A stretch of 64,000 nt of DNA, from assembly GCA_031446105.1 (NCBI GenBank), contig CP132907.1, positions 744,001-808,000 on the forward strand, read 5' to 3'. The notes beneath the pieces are model-generated. The model was given only the letters and a program-made list of their open reading frames with translations. It made no database searches and was not told the origin of the DNA. The number at the start of each line of letters is the position of its first letter. Position 1 is the first letter of the stretch. The translations under genes were made by a program, and so were the position numbers. This DNA comes from Arsenophonus sp031446105 (GTDB taxonomy: Bacteria > Pseudomonadota > Gammaproteobacteria > Enterobacterales > Enterobacteriaceae). Of this stretch, positions 10,498 through 20,354 are shown piece by piece.

Positions 10498-10526
10498 TTG
10501 ACGTGCAGATTTTAGATTCGTAATAT
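10498..10526 (+). promoter_or_regulatory. Sigma-70 promoter of tRNA-Asp
   Basis: TTGACG (10498-10503) and TAATAT (10521-10526) are separated by exactly 17 bp and end 31 bp before the tRNA. This is the best sigma-70 match I found in the window, as expected for a stable-RNA gene. Confidence 0.75.
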
Positions 10527-10557
10527 CATTAATATTCCTAATTCATTTAATAAAATT

Positions 10558-10634
10558 GGTGCGGTAGTTCAGTTGGTTAGAATATCGGCCTGTCACGCCG
10601 GAGGTCGCGGGTTCAAGCCCCGTCCGCACCGCCA
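10558..10634 (+). tRNA. tRNA-Asp (GUC)
   Basis: Cloverleaf of 77 nt: acceptor GGTGCGG pairs with CCGCACC, D-arm from GTTCAGTTGG, anticodon stem-loop with GTC in cctGTCacg, and the T-arm GGGTTCAAGCC. The discriminator G and an encoded CCA follow (10631-10634). It lies downstream of dnaQ, the same place as aspV in E. coli, but has its own promoter. Confidence 0.97.
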
Positions 10635-10848
10635 ATATTATCAAAACCTTATAAAAGTCTTAATAAACTGATAGTTTTTTTATTTCTAAAAGGTTTTTAT
10701 TTTTAATTAAAATGTTTTTTAAAATATTTGACGTTATTTTTTTTATATTTGATTATGAATATATTTTTTTTAAAAGAATAAAAGTTTTTAAAATAATAAA
10801 ATTTGTTTATAAAAAGTATTGTATTATTGCGTTCATTGGAGAAAAATA

Positions 10849-12846
10849 ATGATAGATCGTAAAATCCTTTCTAATGCTATTCGATTTCTTAGCATAGATG
10901 CAGTGCAAAAAGCACAATCAGGACATCCGGGTACTCCAATGGGAATGGCTGATATTGCTGAAGTATTATGGCGTGATTATATGAATCATAACCCTGCTAA
11001 TCCAAATTGGATAGATCGTGATCGATTTGTATTATCTAATGGGCATGGGTCTATGTTATTATATAGTTTACTTCATCTTACCGGTTACGATTTATCAATT
11101 AAAGAATTAAAAAAATTTCGCCAATGGCATTCTAAAACTCCAGGACATCCGGAATATGGATGTACACCAGGAATTGAAACAACGACTGGTCCATTAGGAC
11201 AAGGACTTGCAAATGCTGTAGGATTTGCAATTGCAGAAAGAACTTTATCCAAACAATTTAATCGTCTTGATCATGTTATTATTAATCATTATACTTATGT
11301 TTTTGTTGGTGATGGTTGTATGATGGAAGGAATTTCACATGAAGTTTGCTCATTAGCTGGGACATTAAAATTAGGTAAACTGATTGTTTTTTATGATGAT
11401 AATGATATTTCAATTGATGGAAAAGTAAAAGGTTGGTTTACAGAAAACATATCTTTACGTTTTGTTTCTTATAATTGGCATGTTATAAAAGATATTGATG
11501 GACATGATTCTGAAAAAATAAAATTAGCTATAGACGAAGCACGTAATATTACTGATAAACCGTCTTTATTAATTTGCAAGACAATTATTGGTTATGGATC
11601 TCCAAATAAAGCGGGTTTAAAAGAAGTACACGGTTCCCCATTGGGTGAAAATGAAGTACTTGCTACTAGAAAAGCACTAAATTGGCCGTATCCACCTTTT
11701 CAAATACCATCAGAAATTTATGAAAAGTGGAATGCTATAAAAATAGGTCAAAAAAAAGAAGATATTTGGAATAAAAATTTTGAAGAGTACAAAAAGATTT
11801 TACCTGAACTTGCTAAAGATTTTTTACGTCGTACAAAAGGACATTTTCCTGATAAATGGAAATTTATTGTTAATAATTTAATCACTCGATCACAATTTAA
11901 TCCGCGCAATATATCTGGTCGTCAAGCTTCACAAAATATATTAGAAGTATTTGGTAAAAAACTTCCTGAAATGTTAGGTGGTTCTGCTGATTTATCACCA
12001 AGTAATTTAACTATGTGGTCTGGTTCTCAAGCAATTCATAAAGATTCAGGTGGTAATTATATTCATTATGGTGTACGCGAATTTGGAATGTCAGCTATTA
12101 TGAATGGAATTTCATTGCATGGTGGCTTTATACCTTATGGAGGTACATTTTTGATGTTTCTTGAATATGCACGGAATACATTACGTATGGCAGCATTAAT
12201 GAAAATTCGTACCATTTTTGTTTATACTCATGATTCTATCGGCATTGGTGAAGATGGTCCAACACATCAGCCTATTGAACAATTATCTTCTTTAAGAATG
12301 ATACCAAATATGAGCACTTGGCGTCCTTGTGATCAAGTTGAAGCAGTAGTTGCTTGGCAATATGCAATCGAGCGCGTTAAAGGTCCAACTGCTTTAATTT
12401 TTTCTCGTCAAAATCTTGAACAACAAGTAAGAAATACTAAACAATTAAAAAATATTATTAAAGGAGGATATGTTCTAAAAGATACTAAAATAGGTATTCC
12501 TGAAATTATTTTAATTGCAACAGGTTCTGAAGTTGCATTAGCTGTTAAAGTATATAAAAATTTAAGTGATGAAGGATATAAAGTGCGAGTAGTATCTATA
12601 CCATCAACAGATACTTTTGAAAAACAGCACATAGATTATATTGAATCTGTATTGCCATCTTCAGTTACTGCTCGTCTTGTCATTGAAGCTGGTATTCCTG
12701 ATTATTGGTATAAATATATTGGTAAAAATGGTAAAATTATTGGTATAAGTACTTTTGGTGAATCAGCGCCAGCAGATATATTATTTGATAAATTTGGTTT
12801 TAATATTAAAAATGTACTTAGTAAAGCTAAATCATTATTAAATTAA
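10849..12846 (+). CDS. tktA: Transketolase
   Basis: Thiamine-diphosphate enzyme moving two-carbon units between sugar phosphates; links glycolysis to ribose-5-P and erythrose-4-P. I start at the ATG at 10849 (665 aa, E. coli about 663) because GGAGA at 10838-10842 precedes it and it gives the family N-terminus MIDRKILSNAIRF; a frame 10 codons longer lacks a site. The ThDP motif GDGCMMEG...DDND is near residues 155-187, with HGSM, LGQGLANAVG and the C-terminal domain GESAPADILFDKFG. Erythrose-4-phosphate from this enzyme is the substrate of Epd, encoded next, the first step to pyridoxal phosphate. Confidence 0.97.
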   Translation: MIDRKILSNAIRFLSIDAVQKAQSGHPGTPMGMADIAEVLWRDYMNHNPANPNWIDRDRFVLSNGHGSMLLYSLLHLTGYDLSIKELKKFRQWHSKTPGHPEYGCTPGIETTTGPLGQGLANAVGFAIAERTLSKQFNRLDHVIINHYTYVFVGDGCMMEGISHEVCSLAGTLKLGKLIVFYDDNDISIDGKVKGWFTENISLRFVSYNWHVIKDIDGHDSEKIKLAIDEARNITDKPSLLICKTIIGYGSPNKAGLKEVHGSPLGENEVLATRKALNWPYPPFQIPSEIYEKWNAIKIGQKKEDIWNKNFEEYKKILPELAKDFLRRTKGHFPDKWKFIVNNLITRSQFNPRNISGRQASQNILEVFGKKLPEMLGGSADLSPSNLTMWSGSQAIHKDSGGNYIHYGVREFGMSAIMNGISLHGGFIPYGGTFLMFLEYARNTLRMAALMKIRTIFVYTHDSIGIGEDGPTHQPIEQLSSLRMIPNMSTWRPCDQVEAVVAWQYAIERVKGPTALIFSRQNLEQQVRNTKQLKNIIKGGYVLKDTKIGIPEIILIATGSEVALAVKVYKNLSDEGYKVRVVSIPSTDTFEKQHIDYIESVLPSSVTARLVIEAGIPDYWYKYIGKNGKIIGISTFGESAPADILFDKFGFNIKNVLSKAKSLLN

Positions 12847-13106
12847 TGTGTTTTAAAAAAAACAAAAAAATGAACTGTTTGTTATTTTTACAATTTATAA
12901 AGAATTTAAGTAAGCTGATTTTTTATAACTTTAGCTTCCAAATTGTTTTATTTTATTTTTTATAAAGATTTTTTCTATAAAATTTAGTTCCTAATAATAA
13001 ATATTTTTTACAAATTTTACATATATTAAAAGAATATTTAAAATAAAAACTATAATTATCAGTATTTTTTATTGTTAATTTGTTTTTGTTGAATTAAAGG
13101 AATAAT

Positions 13107-14123
13107 ATGATAATTAAAATAGCCATTAATGGTTTTGGAAGAATAGGACGTAGTGTATTAAGAGCACTTTATGAATCAGGTCATCGGACTAAAATTGCTG
13201 TTATTGCAATTAATGAAATTGCTTTTGCAGAAGGTATGGCACATTTATTAAAATATGATTCTAGTCATGGTATATTCGCTTGGGATGTAAGTATTAATAA
13301 GGATTTATTATTAGTTGGTAATGATGCGATTTATCTTTTTCATGAATATAGAATAGAAAAATTGCCATGGGGTGCATTAGATATTGATATTGTTTTAGAT
13401 TGCACAGGTGTTTATGGTTCAAATATGGATGGCTATACTCATTTATCTAGTGGTACTAAAAAAGTTTTATTTTCTCATTTGGGTAGTACAGATTTAGATG
13501 CAACTATTGTTTATGGTGTTAATGAAAAAAGTTTAAAAAATACTGATCAAATTGTTTCAAATGCATCATGTACTGCTAATTGTGTCATCCCAGTAATAAA
13601 AATATTAGATACTTTTTTGAATATTAAATTTGGTACAGTAACAGTTATACATGCTGCAATGAATGATCAACCAGTCATCGATGATTATCATGAAGATTTA
13701 CGTCGAACAAGAGCTGCTAGTCAATCTATAATTCCTGTAAATACGAAATTAGTTTCTGGTATTACACGAATTTTTCCTAAATTTAAAAATAATTTTGCAG
13801 CAATATCAGTGCGAGTACCTACTATTAATGTAACAGCAATTGATTTAAATGTAACAGTGCAATCTATAGTTACAGTTGATAAGGTTAATCAAATATTGGA
13901 AAAAGCAGCAAAAGAATTATTTTTTGGTGTTGTTGATTATACCGAATTACCATTGGTATCAACAGATTTTAATCATGATCCACATAGTGCTATTATAGAT
14001 GGCACGCAAACACGTGTAAGCGGAAAACATTTGATTAAAGTTTTAGCATGGTGTGACAATGAGTGGGGATTTGCTAACCGTATGCTTGATACCGCTTTAG
14101 CAATGGCTGCTACTGGATTTTAG
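13107..14123 (+). CDS. epd: D-erythrose-4-phosphate dehydrogenase
   Basis: NAD-dependent oxidation of erythrose-4-P to 4-phosphoerythronate, first step of the DXP-dependent pyridoxal phosphate route. It is 338 aa and belongs to the GAPDH superfamily: INGFGRIGR Rossmann motif, catalytic cysteine in SNASCTANC, then RRTRAASQSIIPV, FNHDPHSAIIDGTQTRVSG and WCDNEWGFANRMLD. The last two segments and the position before pgk-fbaA mark it as Epd (GapB) rather than GapA. A good ribosome binding site (AAAGG) precedes the start. It begins the conserved epd-pgk-fbaA cluster. Together with pdxH at 42.2 kb it points to vitamin B6 synthesis. Confidence 0.95.
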   Translation: MIIKIAINGFGRIGRSVLRALYESGHRTKIAVIAINEIAFAEGMAHLLKYDSSHGIFAWDVSINKDLLLVGNDAIYLFHEYRIEKLPWGALDIDIVLDCTGVYGSNMDGYTHLSSGTKKVLFSHLGSTDLDATIVYGVNEKSLKNTDQIVSNASCTANCVIPVIKILDTFLNIKFGTVTVIHAAMNDQPVIDDYHEDLRRTRAASQSIIPVNTKLVSGITRIFPKFKNNFAAISVRVPTINVTAIDLNVTVQSIVTVDKVNQILEKAAKELFFGVVDYTELPLVSTDFNHDPHSAIIDGTQTRVSGKHLIKVLAWCDNEWGFANRMLDTALAMAATGF

Positions 14124-14207
14124 GATATATTTTGTTGTTTTTTTTACAAAAGTATAAAAAAATTATTTTTTAATGTGTTAAAAAATAATTCAGGGGATTT
14201 ATTATTT

Positions 14208-15395
14208 ATGTCTATAATTAAGATGATTGATTTAGACTTTAAAAATAAGAAAGTATTAATCAGATCTGATTTAAATGTTCCTATTGTAGATGGGAAAATT
14301 ATTTCTGATGCAAGAATTCTTGCTTCTTTGCCAACAATTAAAGTTGCATTAAAGAAAGGTGCAAAAGTTATGATTATGTCTCATTTAGGTCGTCCGATTG
14401 AAGGCAAATATAATCAAAAATTTTCATTAATGCCTATTGTAAAATATTTAGAAAATAAACTTAATTATCCTGTTCGTTTAGTCAGAGATTATTTAAATGG
14501 ATTTAACATTAAGAATAATGAATTAGTAGTTCTTGAAAATGTACGTTTTAATAAAGGTGAAATAAAAAATGATGAACATTTGTCCAAGCAATATGCTTCT
14601 CTTTGTGATATTTATGTAATGGATGCATTTGGAACTGCTCATCGTACTCATGCATCAACTTGTGGTATAGTAAAATTTACCTCTTTATCATGTGCAGGAT
14701 TATTATTATCGCTTGAGTTAGAGTCATTAAATAAATTTTTAAACAATGCTGAACATCCAATTGTAGCAATTATTGGTGGTTCGAAAATTTCTAGTAAATT
14801 AAATATATTAAATTCTTTAGTAAAGATTGCTGATCAGATTATTGTAGGAGGTGGAATTGCTAATACTTTTATTGCTGCCGCTAATTATAAAATAGGATGC
14901 TCTTTATATGAACAATCTTTTGTTTCAATAGCAAAAAAATTATTATCAAATCTTAATATTATTATACCAATTGATGTGCGTGTTACAAAAAAAAATTTAG
15001 AGACTTCTGTAGGAGTTGTAAAATCTATTAATGATATTAAAAATAATGAGCAAATTTTAGATTTAGGTAATAAAACTGTTAATTATTTAGTAAATATTTT
15101 ACAAAAAGCAAAAACAATTTTATGGAATGGTACTCTTGGAGTTTTTGAATTTGCTAATTTCCGTTATTCTACTGAAGTGATTGCAAAAACTATTGCAAAA
15201 AGCAGAGCTTTTTCTATTGTAGGTGGTGGTGATACAATAGCAGCTATTAATACGCTTGGTATTGTAGATAAAATATCTTATATTTCTACTGGCGGAGGAT
15301 CTTTTCTAGAATTTATTCAAAATAAAAAATTACCTGCAATTGTTGCATTAGAGGAATGGGAAAAACAGCAATCATATTTAAAAAAGAATAGGTAA
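14208..15395 (+). CDS. pgk: Phosphoglycerate kinase
   Basis: Transfers phosphate from 1,3-bisphosphoglycerate to ADP in glycolysis. The start at 14208 gives MSIIKMIDLDFKNK, the family N-terminus, after a GGGGA site; a frame 11 codons longer is not conserved. Length is 395 aa (E. coli 387). Motifs are RSDLNVP, SHLGRP, LENVRFNKGE, the IIGGSKISSKL hinge and GGGDTIAAI. One departure is WNGTLGVFEF where WNGPVGVFEF is usual, a substitution in a conserved loop that may be mild. It carries a run of nine A at about 14987-14995, read in frame. It lies 84 bp after epd and 34 bp before fbaA. Confidence 0.96.
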   Translation: MSIIKMIDLDFKNKKVLIRSDLNVPIVDGKIISDARILASLPTIKVALKKGAKVMIMSHLGRPIEGKYNQKFSLMPIVKYLENKLNYPVRLVRDYLNGFNIKNNELVVLENVRFNKGEIKNDEHLSKQYASLCDIYVMDAFGTAHRTHASTCGIVKFTSLSCAGLLLSLELESLNKFLNNAEHPIVAIIGGSKISSKLNILNSLVKIADQIIVGGGIANTFIAAANYKIGCSLYEQSFVSIAKKLLSNLNIIIPIDVRVTKKNLETSVGVVKSINDIKNNEQILDLGNKTVNYLVNILQKAKTILWNGTLGVFEFANFRYSTEVIAKTIAKSRAFSIVGGGDTIAAINTLGIVDKISYISTGGGSFLEFIQNKKLPAIVALEEWEKQQSYLKKNR

Positions 15396-15429
15396 GATTA
15401 ATGACTTATGTAAAATAGGAATTTATCTT

Positions 15430-16506
15430 ATGTTAAATATTTTTAACTTTGTTAATCCAGGTATTATTACTGGAGATGATGTGCAAAAAATTTTTTCTCT
15501 TGAAAAAAAATATAAATTTGCATTGCCAGCGGTTAATTGTTTCGGTCTAGATTCGATTAATGCTGTTTTGGAAACTGCTGCTAAAATTCGTTTTCCAGTT
15601 ATTATTCAATTTTCTAATGGTGGAGCTGCATTTATTGTTGGTCAAGGTTTACAGGTACAAGGTCAAGAGGCAGCAATTTTAGGTGCTGTTTCAGGTGCTC
15701 ATTATTTGCATAAAATGTCTAAATATTATGGTGTACCTGTTATATTACATACTGATCACTGTGGTCGTAAATTGCTGCCATGGATTGATGGTTTGTTAGA
15801 TGAAGGTGAAAAATATTATAAAATCACAGGAAAACCATTATTTTCATCACATATGATTGATTTATCAGAAGAATCTTTAGTAGATAATATTAAAACTTGT
15901 ACTCAGTATTTAAAAAGAATGAGTAAAATGGAAATGACATTAGAAATTGAATTAGGTTGTACTGGTGGTGAAGAAGATGGAATCGATCATTCCAGAATAG
16001 ATAGTACATTGCTTTATACACAACCTGAAGATGTTGCTTATGCTTATGAAAAATTATATAAAATTAGTAATCGATTTATTATTGCAGCATCTTTTGGTAA
16101 TGTTCATGGTGTTTATAAAGCGGGTAACGTTCAATTAATGCCTAAGATTCTTAAAAATTCACAAGAATATGTCACTAAAAAGTTTCGTTTACCAAAAAAA
16201 AATAATTTAAATTTTGTGTTTCATGGTGGATCTGGTTCTTCTATTGCAGATATTAAAGAGGCTATAAATTATGGTGTTGTAAAAATGAATATTGATACAG
16301 ATACGCAATGGGCAACTTGGGAAGGTATATTAAATTATTATAAGAAAAATAAAAGTTATTTGGAAACTCAATTAGGTAATCCAGATGGTAAAGATAAACC
16401 AAATAAAAAATATTACGATCCTCGTATTTGGATGCGAGCTGGTCAAATTTCTATGATGAAACGTTTAGAACAGGCATATAAAGCATTAAATTGCATTAAT
16501 TTTTAA
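15430..16506 (+). CDS. fbaA: Fructose-bisphosphate aldolase, class II
   Basis: Zn-dependent reversible cleavage of fructose-1,6-bisphosphate; 358 aa (E. coli 359). Visible motifs are FALPAVNCFG near residue 35, the metal-binding HTDHCGRKLLPW, the ELGCTGGEEDG loop, a further His ligand in FGNVHGVYK, and the phosphate-binding segments FHGGSGSS and MNIDTDTQWATW. It is the last gene of epd-pgk-fbaA. The downstream 276 bp holds the groESL promoter rather than an evident terminator. Confidence 0.97.
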   Translation: MLNIFNFVNPGIITGDDVQKIFSLEKKYKFALPAVNCFGLDSINAVLETAAKIRFPVIIQFSNGGAAFIVGQGLQVQGQEAAILGAVSGAHYLHKMSKYYGVPVILHTDHCGRKLLPWIDGLLDEGEKYYKITGKPLFSSHMIDLSEESLVDNIKTCTQYLKRMSKMEMTLEIELGCTGGEEDGIDHSRIDSTLLYTQPEDVAYAYEKLYKISNRFIIAASFGNVHGVYKAGNVQLMPKILKNSQEYVTKKFRLPKKNNLNFVFHGGSGSSIADIKEAINYGVVKMNIDTDTQWATWEGILNYYKKNKSYLETQLGNPDGKDKPNKKYYDPRIWMRAGQISMMKRLEQAYKALNCINF

Positions 16507-16664
16507 TCACTATTTTAAAATTTTAAGGATATATATATATTGATAAAAAATATATTGTCTTTGTCTTATTTTTTTAATAATGTTAAAAATATTTAAATTT
16601 TTAGATTACATGTTATCGTTATTTTTTTGATAATAAAAAAATATAAAAAATTTTTATTACCCCC

Positions 16665-16693
16665 CTTGAAGTGGTTTTTATTGACCCCATATA
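16665..16693 (+). promoter_or_regulatory. Sigma-32 heat-shock promoter of groESL
   Basis: CTTGAAG (16665-16671), preceded by a run of C, and CCCCATATA (16685-16693) are separated by 13 bp, matching the RpoH consensus and the E. coli groE promoter in both boxes. This C/G-rich block stands out sharply in otherwise A/T-only flanks, so it is clearly under selection. Confidence 0.9.
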
Positions 16694-16782
16694 CCAAATA
16701 GGGGGCTAGTTGTTGATATTAGAACAATTAGTGTTTATCCTTCATTTACTTTACGTGAATTGTATTTATAGGAGATCTATTC

Positions 16783-17076
16783 ATGAAGATTCGTCCATTG
16801 CATGATCGAGTTATCATCAAGCGCGAAGAAGTTGAATCTAAATCTGCAGGCGGTATTGTTTTAACTGGCACTGCAGCAAATAAATCAACTCGAGGTAAAG
16901 TTCTGGCTATTGGTAAAGGTCGCATCTTAGAAAATGGTCAGACTAAACCATTAGATGTGAAAGTCGATGATACAGTTATTTTTAACGACGGTTATGGTGT
17001 GAAAACAGAGAAGATTGACGAGGAAGAAGTATTGATTATGTCAGAAAGCGATATTTTGGCAATTATCGAAAAATAA
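16783..17076 (+). CDS. groS: Co-chaperonin GroES
   Basis: Seven-subunit lid of the GroEL chaperonin; 97 aa, the E. coli length. It has MKIRPLHDRVIIKR at the N-terminus, the mobile loop ESKSAGGIVLTG (residues about 18-30) that docks on GroEL, and the C-terminal SESDILAIIEK. A GGAG site precedes the ATG. Its base composition is much closer to free-living relatives than that of its neighbours: 25 of 60 bases at 16801-16860 are G or C. That agrees with strong codon selection on a highly expressed gene. Confidence 0.98.
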   Translation: MKIRPLHDRVIIKREEVESKSAGGIVLTGTAANKSTRGKVLAIGKGRILENGQTKPLDVKVDDTVIFNDGYGVKTEKIDEEEVLIMSESDILAIIEK

Positions 17077-17121
17077 TTTCTAGTAGATCTTCTCAATGAA
17101 AGAATTTAAAGGAAAGAAACA

Positions 17122-18762
17122 ATGGCAGCTAAAGACGTAAAATTTGGTACTGATGCACGTATAAAAATGCTCCGTGGAGTAAATATTCTTGCAGATGCAG
17201 TAAAAGTTACTTTAGGTCCGAAAGGAAGAAATGTAATTTTAGATAAAGCTTTTGGAGCGCCTTCAATTACTAAAGACGGTGTGTCTGTTGCCAGAGAAAT
17301 TGAATTAGAAGATAAATTCGAAAATATGGGCGCTCAGATGGTAAAAGAAGTTGCTTCTAAAGCAAATGATGCAGCAGGTGATGGAACAACTACTGCAACA
17401 GTATTAGCTCAATCTATTGTGAGCGAAGGTTTAAAAGCAGTAGCAGCTGGCATGAATCCAATGGATTTAAAGCGTGGTATTGATAAAGCAGTTGCTGCTG
17501 GAGTTGAAGAATTAAAAAATTTATCTACACCTTGTGCTGATAATAAAGCAATTGAACAAGTAGGTACTATTTCTGCTAACTCTGATGAAACAGTAGGTAA
17601 ATTAATTGCAGAAGCAATGGAAAAAGTTGGTAAAGAAGGAGTCATTACGGTTGAAGAAGGCTCAGGTTTAGACGATGAACTTGATGTTGTCGAAGGAATG
17701 CAGTTTGATCGTGGTTATTTATCCCCTTATTTTATTAATAAACCAGATAGTGGAGTTGCTGAATTAGAAAATCCATATGTTTTACTTATAGATAAAAAAA
17801 TTTCTAATATTCGTGAATTATTACCTGTATTAGAAAGTGTTGCAAAAGCAGGAAAACCACTTTTAATTATTGCTGAAGATGTTGAAGGTGAAGCATTAGC
17901 TACATTAGTTGTAAATAATTTACGAGGTATTGTAAAAGTTGCTGCGGTAAAAGCTCCAGGATTTGGAGATCGTCGTAAAGCGATGATACAAGATATTGCT
18001 ATTTTAACTAATGGAACTGTTATTTCTGAAGAAATCGGAATGGAATTAGAAAAAGCTACTATAGAACATTTAGGGCAAGCTAAGCGCATTGTTATTAATA
18101 AAGATACCACTACTATTATTGATGGTATGGGTGAAAAAAATACGATTAAAGATAGAATTAAACAGATAATGCAAGAACGAGATGAAGCAACATCAGATTA
18201 TGATCGTGAGAAATTACAAGAACGTATAGCTAAATTATCTGATGGTGTAGCTGTAATTAAGGTTGGTGCTGCTACTGAAGTTGCAATGAAAGAAAAACGT
18301 GCTCGTGTTGATGATGCATTACATGCGACACGTGCTGCCGTAGAAGAAGGTGTTGTTGCAGGTGGTGGTATTGCTTTAGTGCGTGTTGCAGCTGCATTAA
18401 GTAAATTAACCGGTGATAATGAAGATCAAACAGTCGGTATTCGTATCGCATTGCGTTCTATGGAAGCTCCTATACGTCAAATTGTTGAAAATTCCGGTGA
18501 AGAAGCAGCAGTAGTTGTTAACAATGTAAAGCAAGGAAAAGATAATTATGGTTATAACGCTTCTACTGAAAAGTACGGAGATATGATCAAAATGGGTATT
18601 TTGGATCCAACAAAAGTTACACGTTCTGCTTTACAATTCGCAGCTTCAATTGCTGGTTTAATGATTACAACTGAAGCCATGATTACTGATTTACCAAGAG
18701 AAGAAAAATCTGATATAAGTGCTTCTAGTAATATGGGCGGCGGTATGGGTGGAATGATGTAA
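17122..18762 (+). CDS. groL: Chaperonin GroEL
   Basis: ATP-driven 60-kDa folding chaperone; 546 aa (E. coli 548). Starts MAAKDVKFGTDARIKML after an AAAGGAAAG site. Conserved landmarks are the ATP site DGTTTATVLA near residue 87, VEEGVVAGGGIALVR, and the flexible GGM-rich tail GGGMGGMM. It follows groS by 45 bp in one operon under the sigma-32 promoter and is closed by the strong terminator at 18841. GroEL is typically the most abundant protein in such symbionts and is thought to buffer destabilised proteins. No defect is seen. Confidence 0.98.
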   Translation: MAAKDVKFGTDARIKMLRGVNILADAVKVTLGPKGRNVILDKAFGAPSITKDGVSVAREIELEDKFENMGAQMVKEVASKANDAAGDGTTTATVLAQSIVSEGLKAVAAGMNPMDLKRGIDKAVAAGVEELKNLSTPCADNKAIEQVGTISANSDETVGKLIAEAMEKVGKEGVITVEEGSGLDDELDVVEGMQFDRGYLSPYFINKPDSGVAELENPYVLLIDKKISNIRELLPVLESVAKAGKPLLIIAEDVEGEALATLVVNNLRGIVKVAAVKAPGFGDRRKAMIQDIAILTNGTVISEEIGMELEKATIEHLGQAKRIVINKDTTTIIDGMGEKNTIKDRIKQIMQERDEATSDYDREKLQERIAKLSDGVAVIKVGAATEVAMKEKRARVDDALHATRAAVEEGVVAGGGIALVRVAAALSKLTGDNEDQTVGIRIALRSMEAPIRQIVENSGEEAAVVVNNVKQGKDNYGYNASTEKYGDMIKMGILDPTKVTRSALQFAASIAGLMITTEAMITDLPREEKSDISASSNMGGGMGGMM

Positions 18763-19280
18763 AAATCAGAAGTTTATATAGTTTTTTATTTTAATTATAA
18801 TAATAAAATAACGTTTCAATAACTTCATTGTATTTATAACAAAAAACCCTGAAGGTTGATTATATGCCTCAGGGTTTTTTTATGTACTATATTTTTATTA
18901 AAATTGATACAGTATACTTTTAAAAAATATAAATTTATATTTTATTGTTTTTTTTAAGAAAATATAAAATATAATCAATAATTTTAAATAATAAAATAAA
19001 AAGTTTGATTTTTATAAAAAAATAATTTCTCATCAAATGTATTATAAATTTAAATAAATATTAGAAAACGTTTAAATTGAATTGTCAAGAATTTATAAAA
19101 TCTATATGTTATATTATAAATTTTTTATTTTTAATAAAAATTATTTAGATATTTATAATATAGATATTAAGAATAAAATTAAAATATAATTATTTTAATA
19201 AATATTTTTTAATGTTTTATGTTATGTGATAAATAATTCTGTAATATATAAATTTTTAGTATAATTTTATTATATTTTCA
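18763..19280. other. Spacer between groL and epmB holding the groL terminator
   Basis: Apart from the terminator at 18841-18881 the stretch is A/T-only sequence without a recognisable gene. epmB ends at 19281 on the other strand. Confidence 0.75.
18841..18881 (+). terminator. Rho-independent terminator of groESL
   Basis: A perfect 12-bp stem aaaaaaccctga / tcagggtttttt with a 16-nt loop ends in seven T. The A tract before and T tract after allow it to work in both directions, so it may also stop transcripts reaching it from epmB. Confidence 0.9.
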
Positions 19281-20291
19281 TCATAAATTAATTTGGATTT
19301 TATTTAATTTTCCAGCTAACTCTTTTGTTAATTTAGGCACTAAATACCCAGAAATTCTTTTCATTAATGTCTTCATTATTTTTCTAGCTTCTTCTTCAGT
19401 TACAAGAAAATGAGCAGATCCTTGAACTTTATCCAATAAATGTAAATAATAAGGTAAAATGCCATTTTTAAATAGTTTATCACTTAATTGTTCAAGAATA
19501 TAAGGATTATCATTAACACCTCGTAATAGTACACTTTGATTAAGTAAAGTAACATTTATTTTTTTTAATTTTTTTATGGAATTATAAAAAGTATTATCTA
19601 TTTCATTTGGGTGATTAATATGAGTGACTAAAATAATTTGTAATCGTGAAATATAAAAACGTTGACATAGTGTATTTGTAATACGTTGAGGAATAACGAC
19701 GGGTAAACGGCTATGTATTCTTAATCTTTTAATATGAGAAATTTTTTCTAATTGTGTAATTAACCAGTCTAACTCATGATCTTTTGCCATTAATGGATCT
19801 CCACCTGAAAAAATAATTTCATTTACTTCTTTATGTTGTTTAATGTAGTTTAATGCTATTTTCCAAGTATCTTTATTGCCTTTATTTTTTTTATAAGGAA
19901 AATATCGTCGAAAACAGTAGCGACAATTAACAGCACAGCTGGTTTTTACTAAAAGTAGTATTCGATTGTAATATTTATGTAATATTCCTGGAATTTGATT
20001 GTTTTGTTCATTTAATGGATCCATAGAAAACATTGGTGTAAGATTAAATTCTGATTTTAAAGTAATAACTTGTCTTAATAGAGGGTCTTGAGGATCACCA
20101 ATTTTCATTTTTTTTATAAAAGGATAAGGTACACGTAAAGGAAACAAAGTACGAGCTGGTTCTCCAGCAGATAATTCTGGATCATGTTGTAGCGATAGCA
20201 ATTTTAGTAGTTCATTATGATTCGTTACAGATTCATTAAGTTGTTTTATCCAAATATCTCTGTTTTTTATATTTTTATTTGTGATTTTCAT
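19281..20291 (-). CDS. epmB: EF-P lysine 2,3-aminomutase EpmB
   Basis: Radical-SAM enzyme that converts (S)-alpha-lysine to (R)-beta-lysine for attachment to Lys34 of elongation factor P. It has 336 aa (E. coli YjeK about 342). The 4Fe-4S motif CAVNCRYCFRRYF (C-x3-C-x2-C) is near residue 118, followed by IIFSGGDPLM, and the PLP-lysine region lies in the C-terminal YYLHLLDKVQGSAHFLV segment. It is divergent from efp with 63 bp between the starts, the usual arrangement. The partner ligase epmA is not in this window. It depends on Fe-S assembly (SUF/ErpA). Confidence 0.94.
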   Translation of the reverse strand: MKITNKNIKNRDIWIKQLNESVTNHNELLKLLSLQHDPELSAGEPARTLFPLRVPYPFIKKMKIGDPQDPLLRQVITLKSEFNLTPMFSMDPLNEQNNQIPGILHKYYNRILLLVKTSCAVNCRYCFRRYFPYKKNKGNKDTWKIALNYIKQHKEVNEIIFSGGDPLMAKDHELDWLITQLEKISHIKRLRIHSRLPVVIPQRITNTLCQRFYISRLQIILVTHINHPNEIDNTFYNSIKKLKKINVTLLNQSVLLRGVNDNPYILEQLSDKLFKNGILPYYLHLLDKVQGSAHFLVTEEEARKIMKTLMKRISGYLVPKLTKELAGKLNKIQINL

Positions 20292-20354
20292 TGTGTATGA
20301 TTTTTTAGTTTTTTGATTTTTAGTAATGTTTTCAAAAAAAATAAAGGATTTTTT

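Noticed and set aside
17409..18110. Open frames on the minus strand inside groL
   Set aside because: Antisense shadows of a fully conserved GroEL coding sequence.
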